Shown here: positions 19,749 through 28,751 of the stretch, one piece after another
Position numbering within the stretch: the stretch's first letter is position 1
How the letters are laid out: each line of letters starts with the position of its first letter
NCBI GenBank assembly: GCA_023265045.1
Contig: JAHFUQ010000004.1
Coordinates: 1 to 64,000, forward strand
DNA: 64,000 bases
DNA from: Acidimicrobiia bacterium
Lineage (GTDB): Bacteria > Actinomycetota > Acidimicrobiia > Acidimicrobiales > AC-14
Direction: 5' to 3'
Position numbers and translations under genes: made by a program
The notes under the pieces: generated by a model
What the model was told of the DNA's origin: nothing
What the model saw: only the letters and a program-made list of their open reading frames with translations
Database searches by the model: none

Positions 19749-20699
19749 TCACGTGACAAGAACGAGGGTGACGAACACGACGTAGAGAGCGAGACAGCCG
19801 ATCCCGGCGCAGCGACCAAGGCGCTCCATGGGCCACGCCATCGCCAGGACCACCGCAAGCGCGCCCAGCATGAAGAGCCAGGGCAGCCGGATGGCCGGCG
19901 TCGAGGAGCTGCAGGGGCCGGGCGAGCGCGCCTGCACCGAGCGTCATGGTGACGTTGTAGGTGAACGACCCCACGACGCCAGCGACGACGACGCCGCTGA
20001 TTCCGCGTCGAGCGGAGGACCAAGCGAGAGCGACGAGCTCGAAAGCAGTGGCGAAACCGACCACCACCAGCCCGAGACGAGTCTGCGTCGACTCGACGCT
20101 GCTCACGCGCCGCACGCCTTCGACGAGCGCAGTGGCCCCGACGGCCATTGCTGCAATACCGACGGTCACGAGCAAGAGCTCCACCCCCACACGTCCCGCG
20201 CGCCGCTCGGACTTGGCCTCGGCCAGCTCGGCGGTCTCGCCCAGCGAGGGTGGGCGCCGTTCGAGCAGCCAGATGGCAGCCACGAACGTCACGTAGGTCC
20301 CCGCGAGCGCGACGGCCTCCCAGCGGGAAACCCGGCCGTTCCAAGCAAATGCGGCAGCCAGCGCACCCGCCGGCAGCCCGGCGAGGGCGTAGCGGCGGAC
20401 CTGGCGGTCGAACGGCAGGGGCGCCAACACGGCCCCGCCCCTAGCGCCACAAGGCAGATGGCGACGTTGGCGCCGATGACGTCACCGAGGGCGATCGCCG
20501 GAGCGTGGCGCAGGGAGGCTGTCACCGCCGTCGCGAGCTCCTCCGGTTCGGCGCCGGCGAGCAGGACCGCCAGCGCGAAGGCGCTGACACCGAGGCGCGC
20601 TGACGCCACCGCCAAATGCTCGGCGAACGTCTCGGCTCCCCAGACAATGGCCGCCACACCGAGGAGCGCCACCGCCACCCAGAGGATCACGTCGTCGCC
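19749..20699 (-). pseudogene. sodium/calcium exchanger (CaCA)-type membrane protein, two frameshifts
   Basis: AETFAEHLAVASARLGVSAFALAVLLAGAEPEELATAV..GDVIGANVAICLVALG / LVVVGFATAFELVALAWSSARRGISGVVVAGVVGSFTYNVTMTLG / PWLFMLGALAVVLAMAWPMERLG in consecutive frames. Confidence 0.7.
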
Positions 20700-20781
20700 C
20701 GGAGGCTGGCCAAGCGATCCCTTCGCCCTCGTGAGGGTGGTCGCGCCGGGCGATTAGTGACCAGGCGGGCGGACCGCCGGT

Positions 20782-21156
20782 TCAAGCCGACGCGAGGACG
20801 AGGCCCACGGCCGCGGCCAGGCCACTCGCGACGACAGTCGTCCCTAAGTTAAGGGCGGCTTCGGCCACCGCACCCTCCTCGATCAGCCGCACGGTCTCGA
20901 AGGTGAACGTCGAGAAGGTTGTGAAGGCGCCGCAGAACCCAGTCACGAGCACAACTCTCGGCGTGGCCGCGAAGGCGTGGTAGAGGGCGAGGCCGCTGAG
21001 GAGACCCGACAGCAGCGAGCCCGTCACGTTGACGACGAACGTGCCCCAGGGGAACACCCCATCGATCCTCTCCACGACCATCGTGTCGACGATGTAGCGG
21101 AGGACGGCCCCCAAGGCCCCGGCCACCCCGAAGGCCGCCCAGGCCAGGGCGCTCAC
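20782..21156 (-). CDS. crcB: fluoride channel CrcB/Fluc subunit
   Basis: [59 protein letters not shown] start overlapping upstream stop (GTGA). Confidence 0.92.
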   Translation of the reverse strand: MSALAWAAFGVAGALGAVLRYIVDTMVVERIDGVFPWGTFVVNVTGSLLSGLLSGLALYHAFAATPRVVLVTGFCGAFTTFSTFTFETVRLIEEGAVAEAALNLGTTVVASGLAAAVGLVLASA

Positions 21157-21494
21157 TGAGGCCTGCGTCCCACATAGGTGACGACTTCCACGTCGTCCAT
21201 GATCACGAGGCCCTCCGTGATCAGCTCGTCGAGCTGTGGGAGGAACGAGCGGATCTTGTCCTCGGTTTCGACGATGACGACGGCCATTGGCAGGTCGTCG
21301 GAGAGGGAGAGGATGCGGGTCGTGTGGATGTGGTTCGACGCGCCGTAGCCCTCGACGCCGCGGAACACGCTGGCGCCGGCGAGGCCGGCGCGGTGGGCCC
21401 TGTGCACGATCTCCGTGGCCAGAGGCGTGTGGCCGTGGCGGTCGGACTCGCCCACGAAGATCGTCAGCCGCTTCTGGTGGCCCTCGAGCCTCAT
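21153..21494 (-). CDS. DUF190 family protein
   Basis: [83 protein letters not shown]. Confidence 0.9.
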   Translation of the reverse strand: MRLEGHQKRLTIFVGESDRHGHTPLATEIVHRAHRAGLAGASVFRGVEGYGASNHIHTTRILSLSDDLPMAVVIVETEDKIRSFLPQLDELITEGLVIMDDVEVVTYVGRRPQ

Positions 21495-22030
21495 CGCCTG
21501 TCTCCTCTCGCTCCGAACGGCACAGCTCGGGCGGCAGCCATGCCCAGCCACACCGCTCCCAGTCCGACGACGACGCTGGCTGCCAGATAGGCCAACGCGA
21601 TGCCGATGTGCCCATCCTTCATCAGGACGTCCGTCTCGACGGCGAACGTCGAATAGGTCGTGTATGCGCCGATGACGCCGGTGGCCAGGAAGGGCCGCAC
21701 GTAGAGCGACGGGGGGAAGCGCTCCGCGATCAGGACCAGCACCGCCCCGAGGACGAGGCTGCCCGACACGTTGGTCCAGAACGTGGACCAGGGGAACGAC
21801 CCAGGGGCGATGTGCACGAGCTGGGCGACGCCGTGGCGGGTCGCCGCGCCGAGGGACCCCCCGGCCGCCACGGCCGCGACCACCCTGGGGTGCGGCCACT
21901 CCCGTCGCCGGCGCTGTCGCCTGGGCTGTCGCGCGCCAGCGGCGCACTCGAGCTCAGGGACATCGGCGGTCGGACTGCGAGCCACACCGAGCCGCTCCGG
22001 CGTGTGGCCGTTTCGTCGCTCCCTAGACAT
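21491..22030 (-). CDS. crcB: fluoride channel CrcB/Fluc subunit (second)
   Basis: [66 protein letters not shown] overlap with DUF190 gene. Confidence 0.92.
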   Translation of the reverse strand: MSRERRNGHTPERLGVARSPTADVPELECAAGARQPRRQRRRREWPHPRVVAAVAAGGSLGAATRHGVAQLVHIAPGSFPWSTFWTNVSGSLVLGAVLVLIAERFPPSLYVRPFLATGVIGAYTTYSTFAVETDVLMKDGHIGIALAYLAASVVVGLGAVWLGMAAARAVPFGARGDRR

Positions 22031-22060
22031 GCTCCCCTCCGTCGATTGTGGAACGGTCGG

Positions 22061-22110
22061 AGTAGGAGCCATCAGCCTCGAAGGGCGGTTAGCGGCGAGC
22101 CCCATCGCCA
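22061..22110 (-). promoter_or_regulatory. fluoride (crcB motif) riboswitch
   Basis: Minus strand TGGCGATGGGGCTCGCCGCTAACCGCCCTTCGAGGCTGATGGCTCCTACT matches GGCGATGG..CCGC.AACCGCC..CTGATG.CTCCTAC; 5' of crcB-DUF190-crcB. Confidence 0.93.
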
Positions 22111-22200
22111 GGGTTGAGGCTAGTCGCAAGTCGTGATCCGGCGGCCGCTTGCGGGTGTGTGCCGTCCTCGACGCGAAGGTGGGTCTCGCCCTCCACCTGG

Positions 22201-22550
22201 CTACGCGGGGGTCCTCCGGCGCGCCGAGCCTTCGGATCGCCGCGCTTGCGGGTCCGGGGGCCTCCGCTCGGCCAACGCCAGCCGCACCACCACGGCGGCG
22301 ATGAGGCCGAAGACGATCACGCCCTCGGCGGCCTCCGTGACCACGCCCACCCGTCTGCTGGTCGGCGAGGGTGCTGAGGCCGAAGAGGTGCGGGTAGGGC
22401 TCGTAGGTGTAGGCGGGGTGCGATGCCATAGGGACGGCGTAGGAGGACCCCTCGGCCAGGTTGTGCACGGGCCAGGCCGAGGTCGCCCACGGCGTCCCGA
22501 ACCCGCCGTACAGCGGCTCGATCCCGCACGGGGCCTGGTCCCCGTCGGCG
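22201..22550 (-). pseudogene. CtaG-like (cytochrome c oxidase assembly) membrane protein C-terminal remnant
   Basis: PAYTYEPYPHLFGLSTLADQQTGG (one frame) then EAAEGVIVFGLIAAVVVRLALAERR (another). Confidence 0.45.
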
Positions 22551-22559
22551 CACGGCTCG

Positions 22560-22810
22560 CACTCGAGTCTCGAGCGTGGAGTGGGCGATCGAGAAGCTCG
22601 GCCCGACGGCTTGCTTGACGCGCTATCCGACCTGACTGCGCCTCCTCCAGGCTCGGGTGTCGTTCCAGGACCAGGTGGGCCGACAACGCCCGCACCTCCG
22701 AGGACAGGCTCCAGACGTGGAGGTCGTGGACGCCCTCGACGCCCTCGACGGCTGTGATGGCGCCCGTGAGGCAGCCGAGGTCGATGTCGGCCCTGAACTC
22801 CCGAGTCTGA
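22560..22810 (-). pseudogene. cation diffusion facilitator C-terminal remnant
   Basis: RADIDLGCLTGAITAVEGVEGVHDLHVWSLSSEVRALSAHLVLERHPSLEEA; then VKQAVGPSFSIAHSTLETRLECEPC, across frames. Confidence 0.65.
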
Positions 22811-22899
22811 CCCCCAGGGGCAAAGTGAGTCGCTGAGGGCTATCGTTCGGCTGGCGTCGGCGGGAGCCGGCGGAGGAGGGCTCCCGGTGCGGCGGGAGT

Positions 22900-23255
22900 G
22901 GGAGCCGGAAGAGCTGATCGCCTGCTGGACGCTGGTGGAGGGCGACGCGGCTCTCGTCGGGAACACGTCGGGACCTACGCGGCTCGGCTTCTGTCTGCTG
23001 TGGAAGTTCCTCTAGCTGGAGGGCCGCGTCCCGCGAAACGTCGGCGACCTGCCCGGACGCGTACGCCCGGCGGGTGTCGTCGTCCACCGGTGCGGAGTGC
23101 AGGCCTGCGACGAAGGTCGCGTGGATCTGGCCGATCGCGGCGGTGAGCGCTGTCGACGGCGCCCCACGTCGAGGCCGGATCGAGCCCGGTGCCGCGTTAT
23201 CGGAAGCGAATTCCGGCCCCTGGCTACGCCGGCTCGAAGCGTTATCGGAAGTCAC
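22900..23255 (-). pseudogene. tyrosine recombinase N-terminal (SAM-like) remnant
   Basis: ALTAAIGQIHATFVAGLHSAPVDDDTRRAYASGQVADV is an integrase core-binding-domain-like pattern; no catalytic R..HxxR..Y part. Confidence 0.4.
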
Positions 23256-23280
23256 GCCATGAGCAACTTCCGGTAATCAT
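23194..23280. repeat. GCGTTATCGGAAG direct repeats plus inverted ACTTCCGGTAAT: candidate recombinase-binding site
   Basis: GCGTTATCGGAAG at 23194-23206 and 23239-23251; GTTATCGGAAGT-N13-ACTTCCGGTAATC centred near 23259. Confidence 0.5.
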
Positions 23281-23584
23281 GGATATCGGAAATAGCGGGG
23301 CCGCGCCTCGCGACGGCGCATCTCCTCACAACTCACCCGTTATCCTCAAAACCCGCCGCGAGCGCAGTCGGGACGCGACACGTCTTCCATTTCAGACTGG
23401 TTGCCGGACACCACCAAGTCGCTACCAGACCTCTGCTCATCCCCCCTTTCGAACCGGGAGTCCAGCTGGGGCAATCGAGTCGCTCTGCCGCTATCCATTG
23501 CGTTTACTCACATCACAGACGTGACACGTCCCACGTCGCTCGCATCACAACACCAGAGTTTATTCGGCTTGAGGTGGAGGCTTA

Positions 23585-24550
23585 GTGATACATACACCAT
23601 TTCGCGTCGCCACATTCTTCATCCTGCTCGCGCTGGGATTGTCCTGTAATTCCGGGTCGACTACCAAGCGAGCCGCCTCTTCAACGACTCTCGGCAAAAC
23701 AACGTCACCTACTCTTGGCACTCCGACCCTTCACCCAGGCGAACGCCTTATCTCACATCTTGATGTCGCAACGGTCGACCCAGTGTCTTTCGCTATCACC
23801 CGGACGCTGGACATGTGGGCGTACGTGGCGAGACGCAATGAAGGATCCACGTGATCGTTGACGGACGTGAGCAAGACAAGTACGACGACACAGGGAATCT
23901 GGTATTCAGTCCCGACAGCAAGCGCCTCGCCTACCGAGCCCGCCGTGGTCGGAGCATGTTCGCCGTTATCGACGGTCGTGTCTCAATCCCTACGATTCTA
24001 TCCTCGGCCAGGCACCGATCTTTAGTTAGTCCGGATGGAACTCGCGTCGCCTACCTCGCCAGTAAACGGGAATAGTGTGTTCGCAGTTGTTGATGGAAAG
24101 GAAGGCAGGCCATACGATGGCGTTGCCGAGGGATCATTGGTTTTCAGCCCCGATAGCAGATGAGTGGCCTATAAGGCGGTCGCAGGTACTCGCCAAGCCA
24201 ATAAAACGTTGCTAGCGAAGAGAAGCCCTTCGACGGACTCGGCGAGGACGTGGTCTCTTTTAATGGTAACGGTTCCCACACTGCGTATGCCGCCATGATC
24301 GGAAGAAAATGGCTTGTGGTAACGGACGGCATAGAGGGGGAACTGAAGTACGATGGAGTTGCCAAAGGAAGCCCTGTAATTAGTTTCGACGGACAACATG
24401 TGGCTTATGCCGCCATACTTGGCCGACGATGGGCTCTGGTCCAGGATGAGAAGGAATAGGTGCAGTCGATGGTGTTGGAGACGTCGTATTGGCGCCAATC
24501 GGTGACGGTCTGGCGTATGTCGCCGCCAAGGATGGCAAGCAATTCGTGGT
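23585..24550 (+). pseudogene. PD40/WD40-like beta-propeller lipoprotein, broken over all three frames
   Basis: Repeats: YDDTGNLVFSPDSKRLAYRARRGRSMFAVIDG; VFAVVDGKEGRPYDGVAEGSLVFSPDSR*VAYKA; KWLVVTDGIEGELKYDGVAKGSPVISFDGQHVAYAAILGRRW; GDGLAYVAAKDGKQFVV. Confidence 0.7.
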
Positions 24551-24770
24551 GCGGGACGGACCGAGCGGGTCAAGGCCGGCATGGACCGAGCCCGGGCCGA
24601 GGGCAAGAGCCTCGGCCGCCCGCCACGGCCCGGCCGGTGACCGAGCACCCGTCATGGCCTCGGGTGCTCCGAGCGCTGGAGGCGGGCCACATCAACCGCG
24701 CTGAGGCGGCCAAGAAGCTCCGGGTCCGCAAGGCCGCGCTCATCGAGGCCCTGGCCTCGTTCCCAAATGG
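24548..24770 (+). pseudogene. serine recombinase (resolvase/invertase) C-terminal remnant
   Basis: RTERVKAGMDRARAEGKSLGRPPRPGP then, in another frame, VTEHPSWPRVLRALEAGHINRAEAAKKLRVRKAAL (hinge plus HTH). Confidence 0.65.
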
Positions 24771-24983
24771 GGGTCCCGCCCAACAGGCCCCGCACTTGGC
24801 GGGAGCCACGCCTGACCGCCGTTCCCAAAGGAAATCCTTCGGGAACGATCCGAGCCACAGGACGGGATGACCCGGCGCTGTCGGCGTGCCCCCGAGCCCC
24901 GTGTCCATGTAAGGAAGCGGCGGCCAGCTGCGTCATAGCTCCCGACGACCTCCGACAGTCGGAGGTCGAGAGGGGAGCAGCAG

Positions 24984-25718
24984 ATGCGTACTTCCATGTC
25001 CACTCGATGCCGGCGGCTTGCCGCCGTCGCCTTCGGCATCGCGGTCCTCGCCGGGTCGCCAGCCCTGGGCCAGACCAACGACACCCGTCCCCCCGTTCCG
25101 GCCTCGGCCCGGCAGCTGCCGCTGCCCGCCTCCGGCGCGCTGGCGGCCGACGAGACGAGCCCGACCGTGCAGCCGCCGGGCGACCCGGACGTGCGCACGG
25201 CGGCTGCCGATGTGCAACCGGGCCTGCAGTACACATGCTGCGAGCGCAACATCAAGCTGACCGGCGCCATCAAGGCGACGGGGGCGACGGGGGTCGTCCC
25301 GCCGCCGCCCGCAACGGCCACCAGCCGATGGCTCTCGGTAGTCTTCGCAGTCCCGATCAGCTGGGAGTGCAAGAACGACCCGCGCCTGAAGGACTGCAAT
25401 GGGACCGTGGTGGCCACTCCGTTCTCCCATCCGGCGAACGAGGCGGGCGCCGCGCCGACGTCCACCGCAGTGGTGGTCAAGGGCATCCGGAAGGACTGCG
25501 ACGGGAAGCCGGGGATGGGCAATGTGCTCGTGGAGTACTCGGCGAGCTACGCGAGCACGGACGCCATCGACGGCGGGCTCGTCATCAAGATCGAAACGCC
25601 GGCGGTGGGCGACCAGAAGAAGGGCGACGTCTTCCTGAAGCTCAGCGTTGACGTGAGGACGGCGGGCAACGGCGTGACGCTCTCGGAGCCAAAGACCGAG
25701 AGGCTCCCCAGGCGTTGA
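24984..25718 (+). CDS. secreted protein, unknown function
   Basis: Signal peptide RRLAAVAFGIAVLAGSPALGQ; 244 aa with several Cys; AG-rich stretch (gaggggagcagcag) upstream. Confidence 0.6.
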   Translation: MRTSMSTRCRRLAAVAFGIAVLAGSPALGQTNDTRPPVPASARQLPLPASGALAADETSPTVQPPGDPDVRTAAADVQPGLQYTCCERNIKLTGAIKATGATGVVPPPPATATSRWLSVVFAVPISWECKNDPRLKDCNGTVVATPFSHPANEAGAAPTSTAVVVKGIRKDCDGKPGMGNVLVEYSASYASTDAIDGGLVIKIETPAVGDQKKGDVFLKLSVDVRTAGNGVTLSEPKTERLPRR

Positions 25719-25974
25719 CGGCTCGATCGGGCCGGGCGGCCAGCTCCGTGCCGCTCGGCCCCTTCGAACGACGCCGAGGCTCGGCCCGCCCGGGGCTCCT
25801 CGACGCCGGGAGGCCGAAAGCGGCCGACGAGGAGTCTGTGCGTGACGCCGATGTGAGCGGGAACATCATGACGTTCACAGACCCCAAGAACGTTGCGGCC
25901 CCCCGTCGCCTCCCCGCGGGCCACGGGGCGGGGTCCCAGACCGCCGCCTCCACGCCCGGCCCGTCCTGTTCCGG

Positions 25975-26420
25975 GACCGCCATCGCCGCCACTGCCGCCG
26001 ACCAGCCCGGCCTGCCTCCAGCCGTGGCGGAGGCCCACCGCCAGATCGCCCGGGCCGCGGGGCGTGCGACTACGAGCGCCTGCTGGCGCTCGCCTTTGCC
26101 GGGGGCTCCGGCTTCCGATGGACGCTCGGCGGGGGCGCGGCGGATGAGGCGGGCCGGGCCTGGCGGTAGAAGGAGGAGGCCGGCGACCGGATCCTGGCCA
26201 CCTCATCCCGCTGCTCGAGGTGCCGTTCGCGGAGACCGGCACGACCTTCGTCTGGCCGTCGGCGGCGAGGCCGGACCCGACCGACCAGGATTGGGCGGCG
26301 GCCGAGCGCCTCCACGCTCCGGCGGAGATCGCGGCCATGCGCCGGGCCGGCGCCTACGCGGGCTACCGCGTCGGGATCTCGAGCACCGGGCACTGGCTGT
26401 TCTTTGTGGCAGGCGACTGA
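25975..26420 (+). pseudogene. conserved uncharacterised actinobacterial protein, frame-broken
   Basis: AHRQIARAAG / FRWTLGGG / VPFAETGTTFVWPSAARPDPTDQDWAAAERLHAPAEIAAMRRAGAYAGYRVGISSTGHWLFFVAGD. Confidence 0.5.
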
Positions 26421-26810
26421 CCGACCCGATGGCCTCGCCCAGGAACACCACCTGCACGACCCCGTCGGCGACGCGGACCTCGACTTGGCGGCCGATGTGG
26501 CGGGTGGGCGCCGAGTAGCGGGCCGAGCCGAACCGCACACAGCTCAGGCGGTCGACATTGCGCGCCACGAGCTTGCCCGTCCGGGCCCGCAGCGACGGCA
26601 GCGCGCCGCACAGCTCGCGCTCTTGGCCAGCCGTTCGACGGGCGTCGCGCAGATCTCGGAGTGGACCTGGGCGTTCACCTCGTGACCCCACGCCGCTCCC
26701 TTGGCGTTGGCGGCGGCCAGGTCGGCGACCGACAGCTCCTCGGGGATCATGAGGTCCGACTTCACGTAGCCGACGAGGTTCTCGACGAGGCCCTTATCGT
26801 CCACCGTCAA
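26420..26810 (-). mobile_element. IS21-family transposase (IstA) fragment, frameshifted
   Basis: DDKGLVENLVGYVKSDLMIPEELSVADLAAANAKGAAWGHEVNAQVHSEICATPVERLAKE(RELCGALPSLRARTGKLVARNVDRLSCVRFGSARYSAPTRHIGRQVEVRVADGVVQVVFLGEAIG). Confidence 0.85.
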
Positions 26811-26879
26811 CTGCCCCAGCCGGCAATGATCGGGAGCGGTTCCGTATCACCCATCCGTTCCACCCGCTGAGGGGCGACG

Positions 26880-27090
26880 GCGCTGGCGCTTTCGTCGAGG
26901 CGTTCGCCTGCGGGACGGCGGCAGGGGTGGTGTCCATCGGTGCAGTTCGGTCGCCTACCGGCGACGTGCTGATCGGCGGCGGTCGGCCAGGGCCGGTGGC
27001 CATGCGTCTCGGCGCCGCGCTGACCGCGCTCCAGGAGGGCCGCGCCGAGGATCCCCTCGGGTGGCGCTCGCCGTGGCCGACGTGGCGCAG
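26880..27090 (+). pseudogene. branched-chain aminotransferase (IlvE-type) C-terminal remnant
   Basis: EAFACGTAAGVVSIGAVRSPTGDVLIGGGRPGPVAMRLGAALTALQEGRAEDPLGW resembles the IlvE C-terminus E(V/A)FACGTAA.V.PIG.V. Confidence 0.7.
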
Positions 27091-27203
27091 GCGGGCTGCA
27101 TCGGGCGGGCACCGGTCTCCCCAGTCGGCCGGCCGTGTCAGGCCAACGTGACAGCATGTTGATGGACGGCGGCACATCGGCGGCCGGCGGCGAGGAGGCA
27201 GGT

Positions 27204-27908
27204 ATGGCGGAGACCGGGTCCACGACGCCGGTGCTGAAGGTCGTCGTTGCGTTGTTCCTGGTGGCGTTGCTCGCCGCCTGCTCGGGCGGGAACCCGAAGG
27301 GCGGTCCGCCCGGTCCGGGACAGGACTTCACCCGGGACCAGGCGGGACGGTTCGCATTGGTGGCAGGGGATCTCCCGCCTGGGCACAGCAAGATCGGCTC
27401 GCAGTCGGGGCCAGTGGAATGCGACTCGGGGTACTTGGCCAACAGCGGCGCCATGGAGGAAACCACGGGCGAGGCCGAGCTCAAGCGCCGGCTACTGGCC
27501 CCCGGCCCCGAGGCGTGCAGCCTGTCGACGTATGAGATGACCGTCGGGGAGCCGGGGAGACAGGGCACGACCGGGTCCCAGGCGATGGCGATCGTGTTCG
27601 CTGATGCCGGCGCGGCATCAGCGGCGCTGCCCCTCCTGCCGAAGTCGCTGGTCGACGCCTCGGAGATGGGCGCCGCCGAGGACGTCGATGCTCTGGGCGT
27701 CGGCGACGAGTCCGTGGCCGGGCTCAGCTGGCGGCCGCCCGGGCAGCGCGGCACCGTACTCGGCCGGGCCGGAGTACCACACAACGAGGTGCACATCTGG
27801 CGGCTTCGCAACGTCGCGGTGCGTCTGTCGGTCTGGGTCACCTCCGCCATGACCGAGGACGATGTGGTCGCCATCGGCCAGCGCCTCAACGCCCGGGCGG
27901 TCAAGTAA
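27204..27908 (+). CDS. lipoprotein, unknown function
   Basis: MAETGSTTPVLKVVVALFLVALLAACSGG lipobox; 235 aa. Confidence 0.7.
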   Translation: MAETGSTTPVLKVVVALFLVALLAACSGGNPKGGPPGPGQDFTRDQAGRFALVAGDLPPGHSKIGSQSGPVECDSGYLANSGAMEETTGEAELKRRLLAPGPEACSLSTYEMTVGEPGRQGTTGSQAMAIVFADAGAASAALPLLPKSLVDASEMGAAEDVDALGVGDESVAGLSWRPPGQRGTVLGRAGVPHNEVHIWRLRNVAVRLSVWVTSAMTEDDVVAIGQRLNARAVK

Positions 27909-28240
27909 CCAGGACCGGTGCGGGTCCCACGGGCTCGTTGGGCCGAGCGGCCAACATCCGCTCGGTGCGTTCCTCCCAGTGTCAGGCGTACGGCCAGGGC
28001 CGAACCCGGGCCTTGTACACCTCGTCACCGAAGGGGCCGACCGCTTGGACCGCCACGCTCTCGATCAACTCGGCAGGCTCGGACTGGCCTTCCACCTCGA
28101 CGCCGAGGAGGGCCCCTGTCGCGTCGACCCGCACCGTGATCGCCGGGATCTTTTCAATAGGTGAGGTATCTGCCTCTTCGCCGTCAATGCCTAGCCAATT
28201 CCTCTGCCTGGCCACTGTGACGCCGCTGAGCGCCCCCCTC

Positions 28241-28280
28241 TTCGGGGAACTTCGGGCTGTCATTCGGGTGCTTCGACTCT
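28241..28280. repeat. phased TTCG(G) element, copy 1
   Basis: TTCGGGGAACTTCGGGCTGTCATTCGGGTGCTTCGACTCTT; same register as 30143-30185. Confidence 0.5.
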
Positions 28281-28339
28281 TCAGGATGGCAGGCATCAAA
28301 TCCAATCCCCGGGCCCTCGAGAGGGCCAATTCGGCCCAG

Positions 28340-28700
28340 CGGCGCCGGCGCCGGCATTTGCCGGACGAGTCGTGCTTATCGGCCCTGTCGGCTCGGGCAA
28401 GACGAGCCTCGGTCGCCTTCTGGCACTCGCCTGGTCCTACTACGCCGACGCGGGCTACCCGCGCGAGAGTTCGTCAGGCGCGCCGGCCGCGAAGGGCTCC
28501 GCCGCCGTCCACGCGTGGATGTGCCCGCCACGCGCCTTGGTCCTGGTCCTGCCTTCCTGCGACCGCGACCGATCGGTGGAGGTGCTGCGAGAGCGCAGCG
28601 TCCGCCAGCGTGGGGAGGGCTGGATCCACGACGGGTACGTCTTCATCGAGCACTGGGTGCGCATCCTCTCAACGCCGCGCTGGAGTCGTGCGAAGAGATC
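28340..28700 (+). pseudogene. P-loop NTPase N-terminal part
   Basis: FAGRVVLIGPVGSGKTSLGRLLA is a Walker A motif; the rest is not recognisable as a full domain. Confidence 0.4.
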
Positions 28701-28751
28701 CGCCGTGCCGTCGCGGGACCGAGCGCGCCGCCGAGCCGGTAGTGTCCCAGC

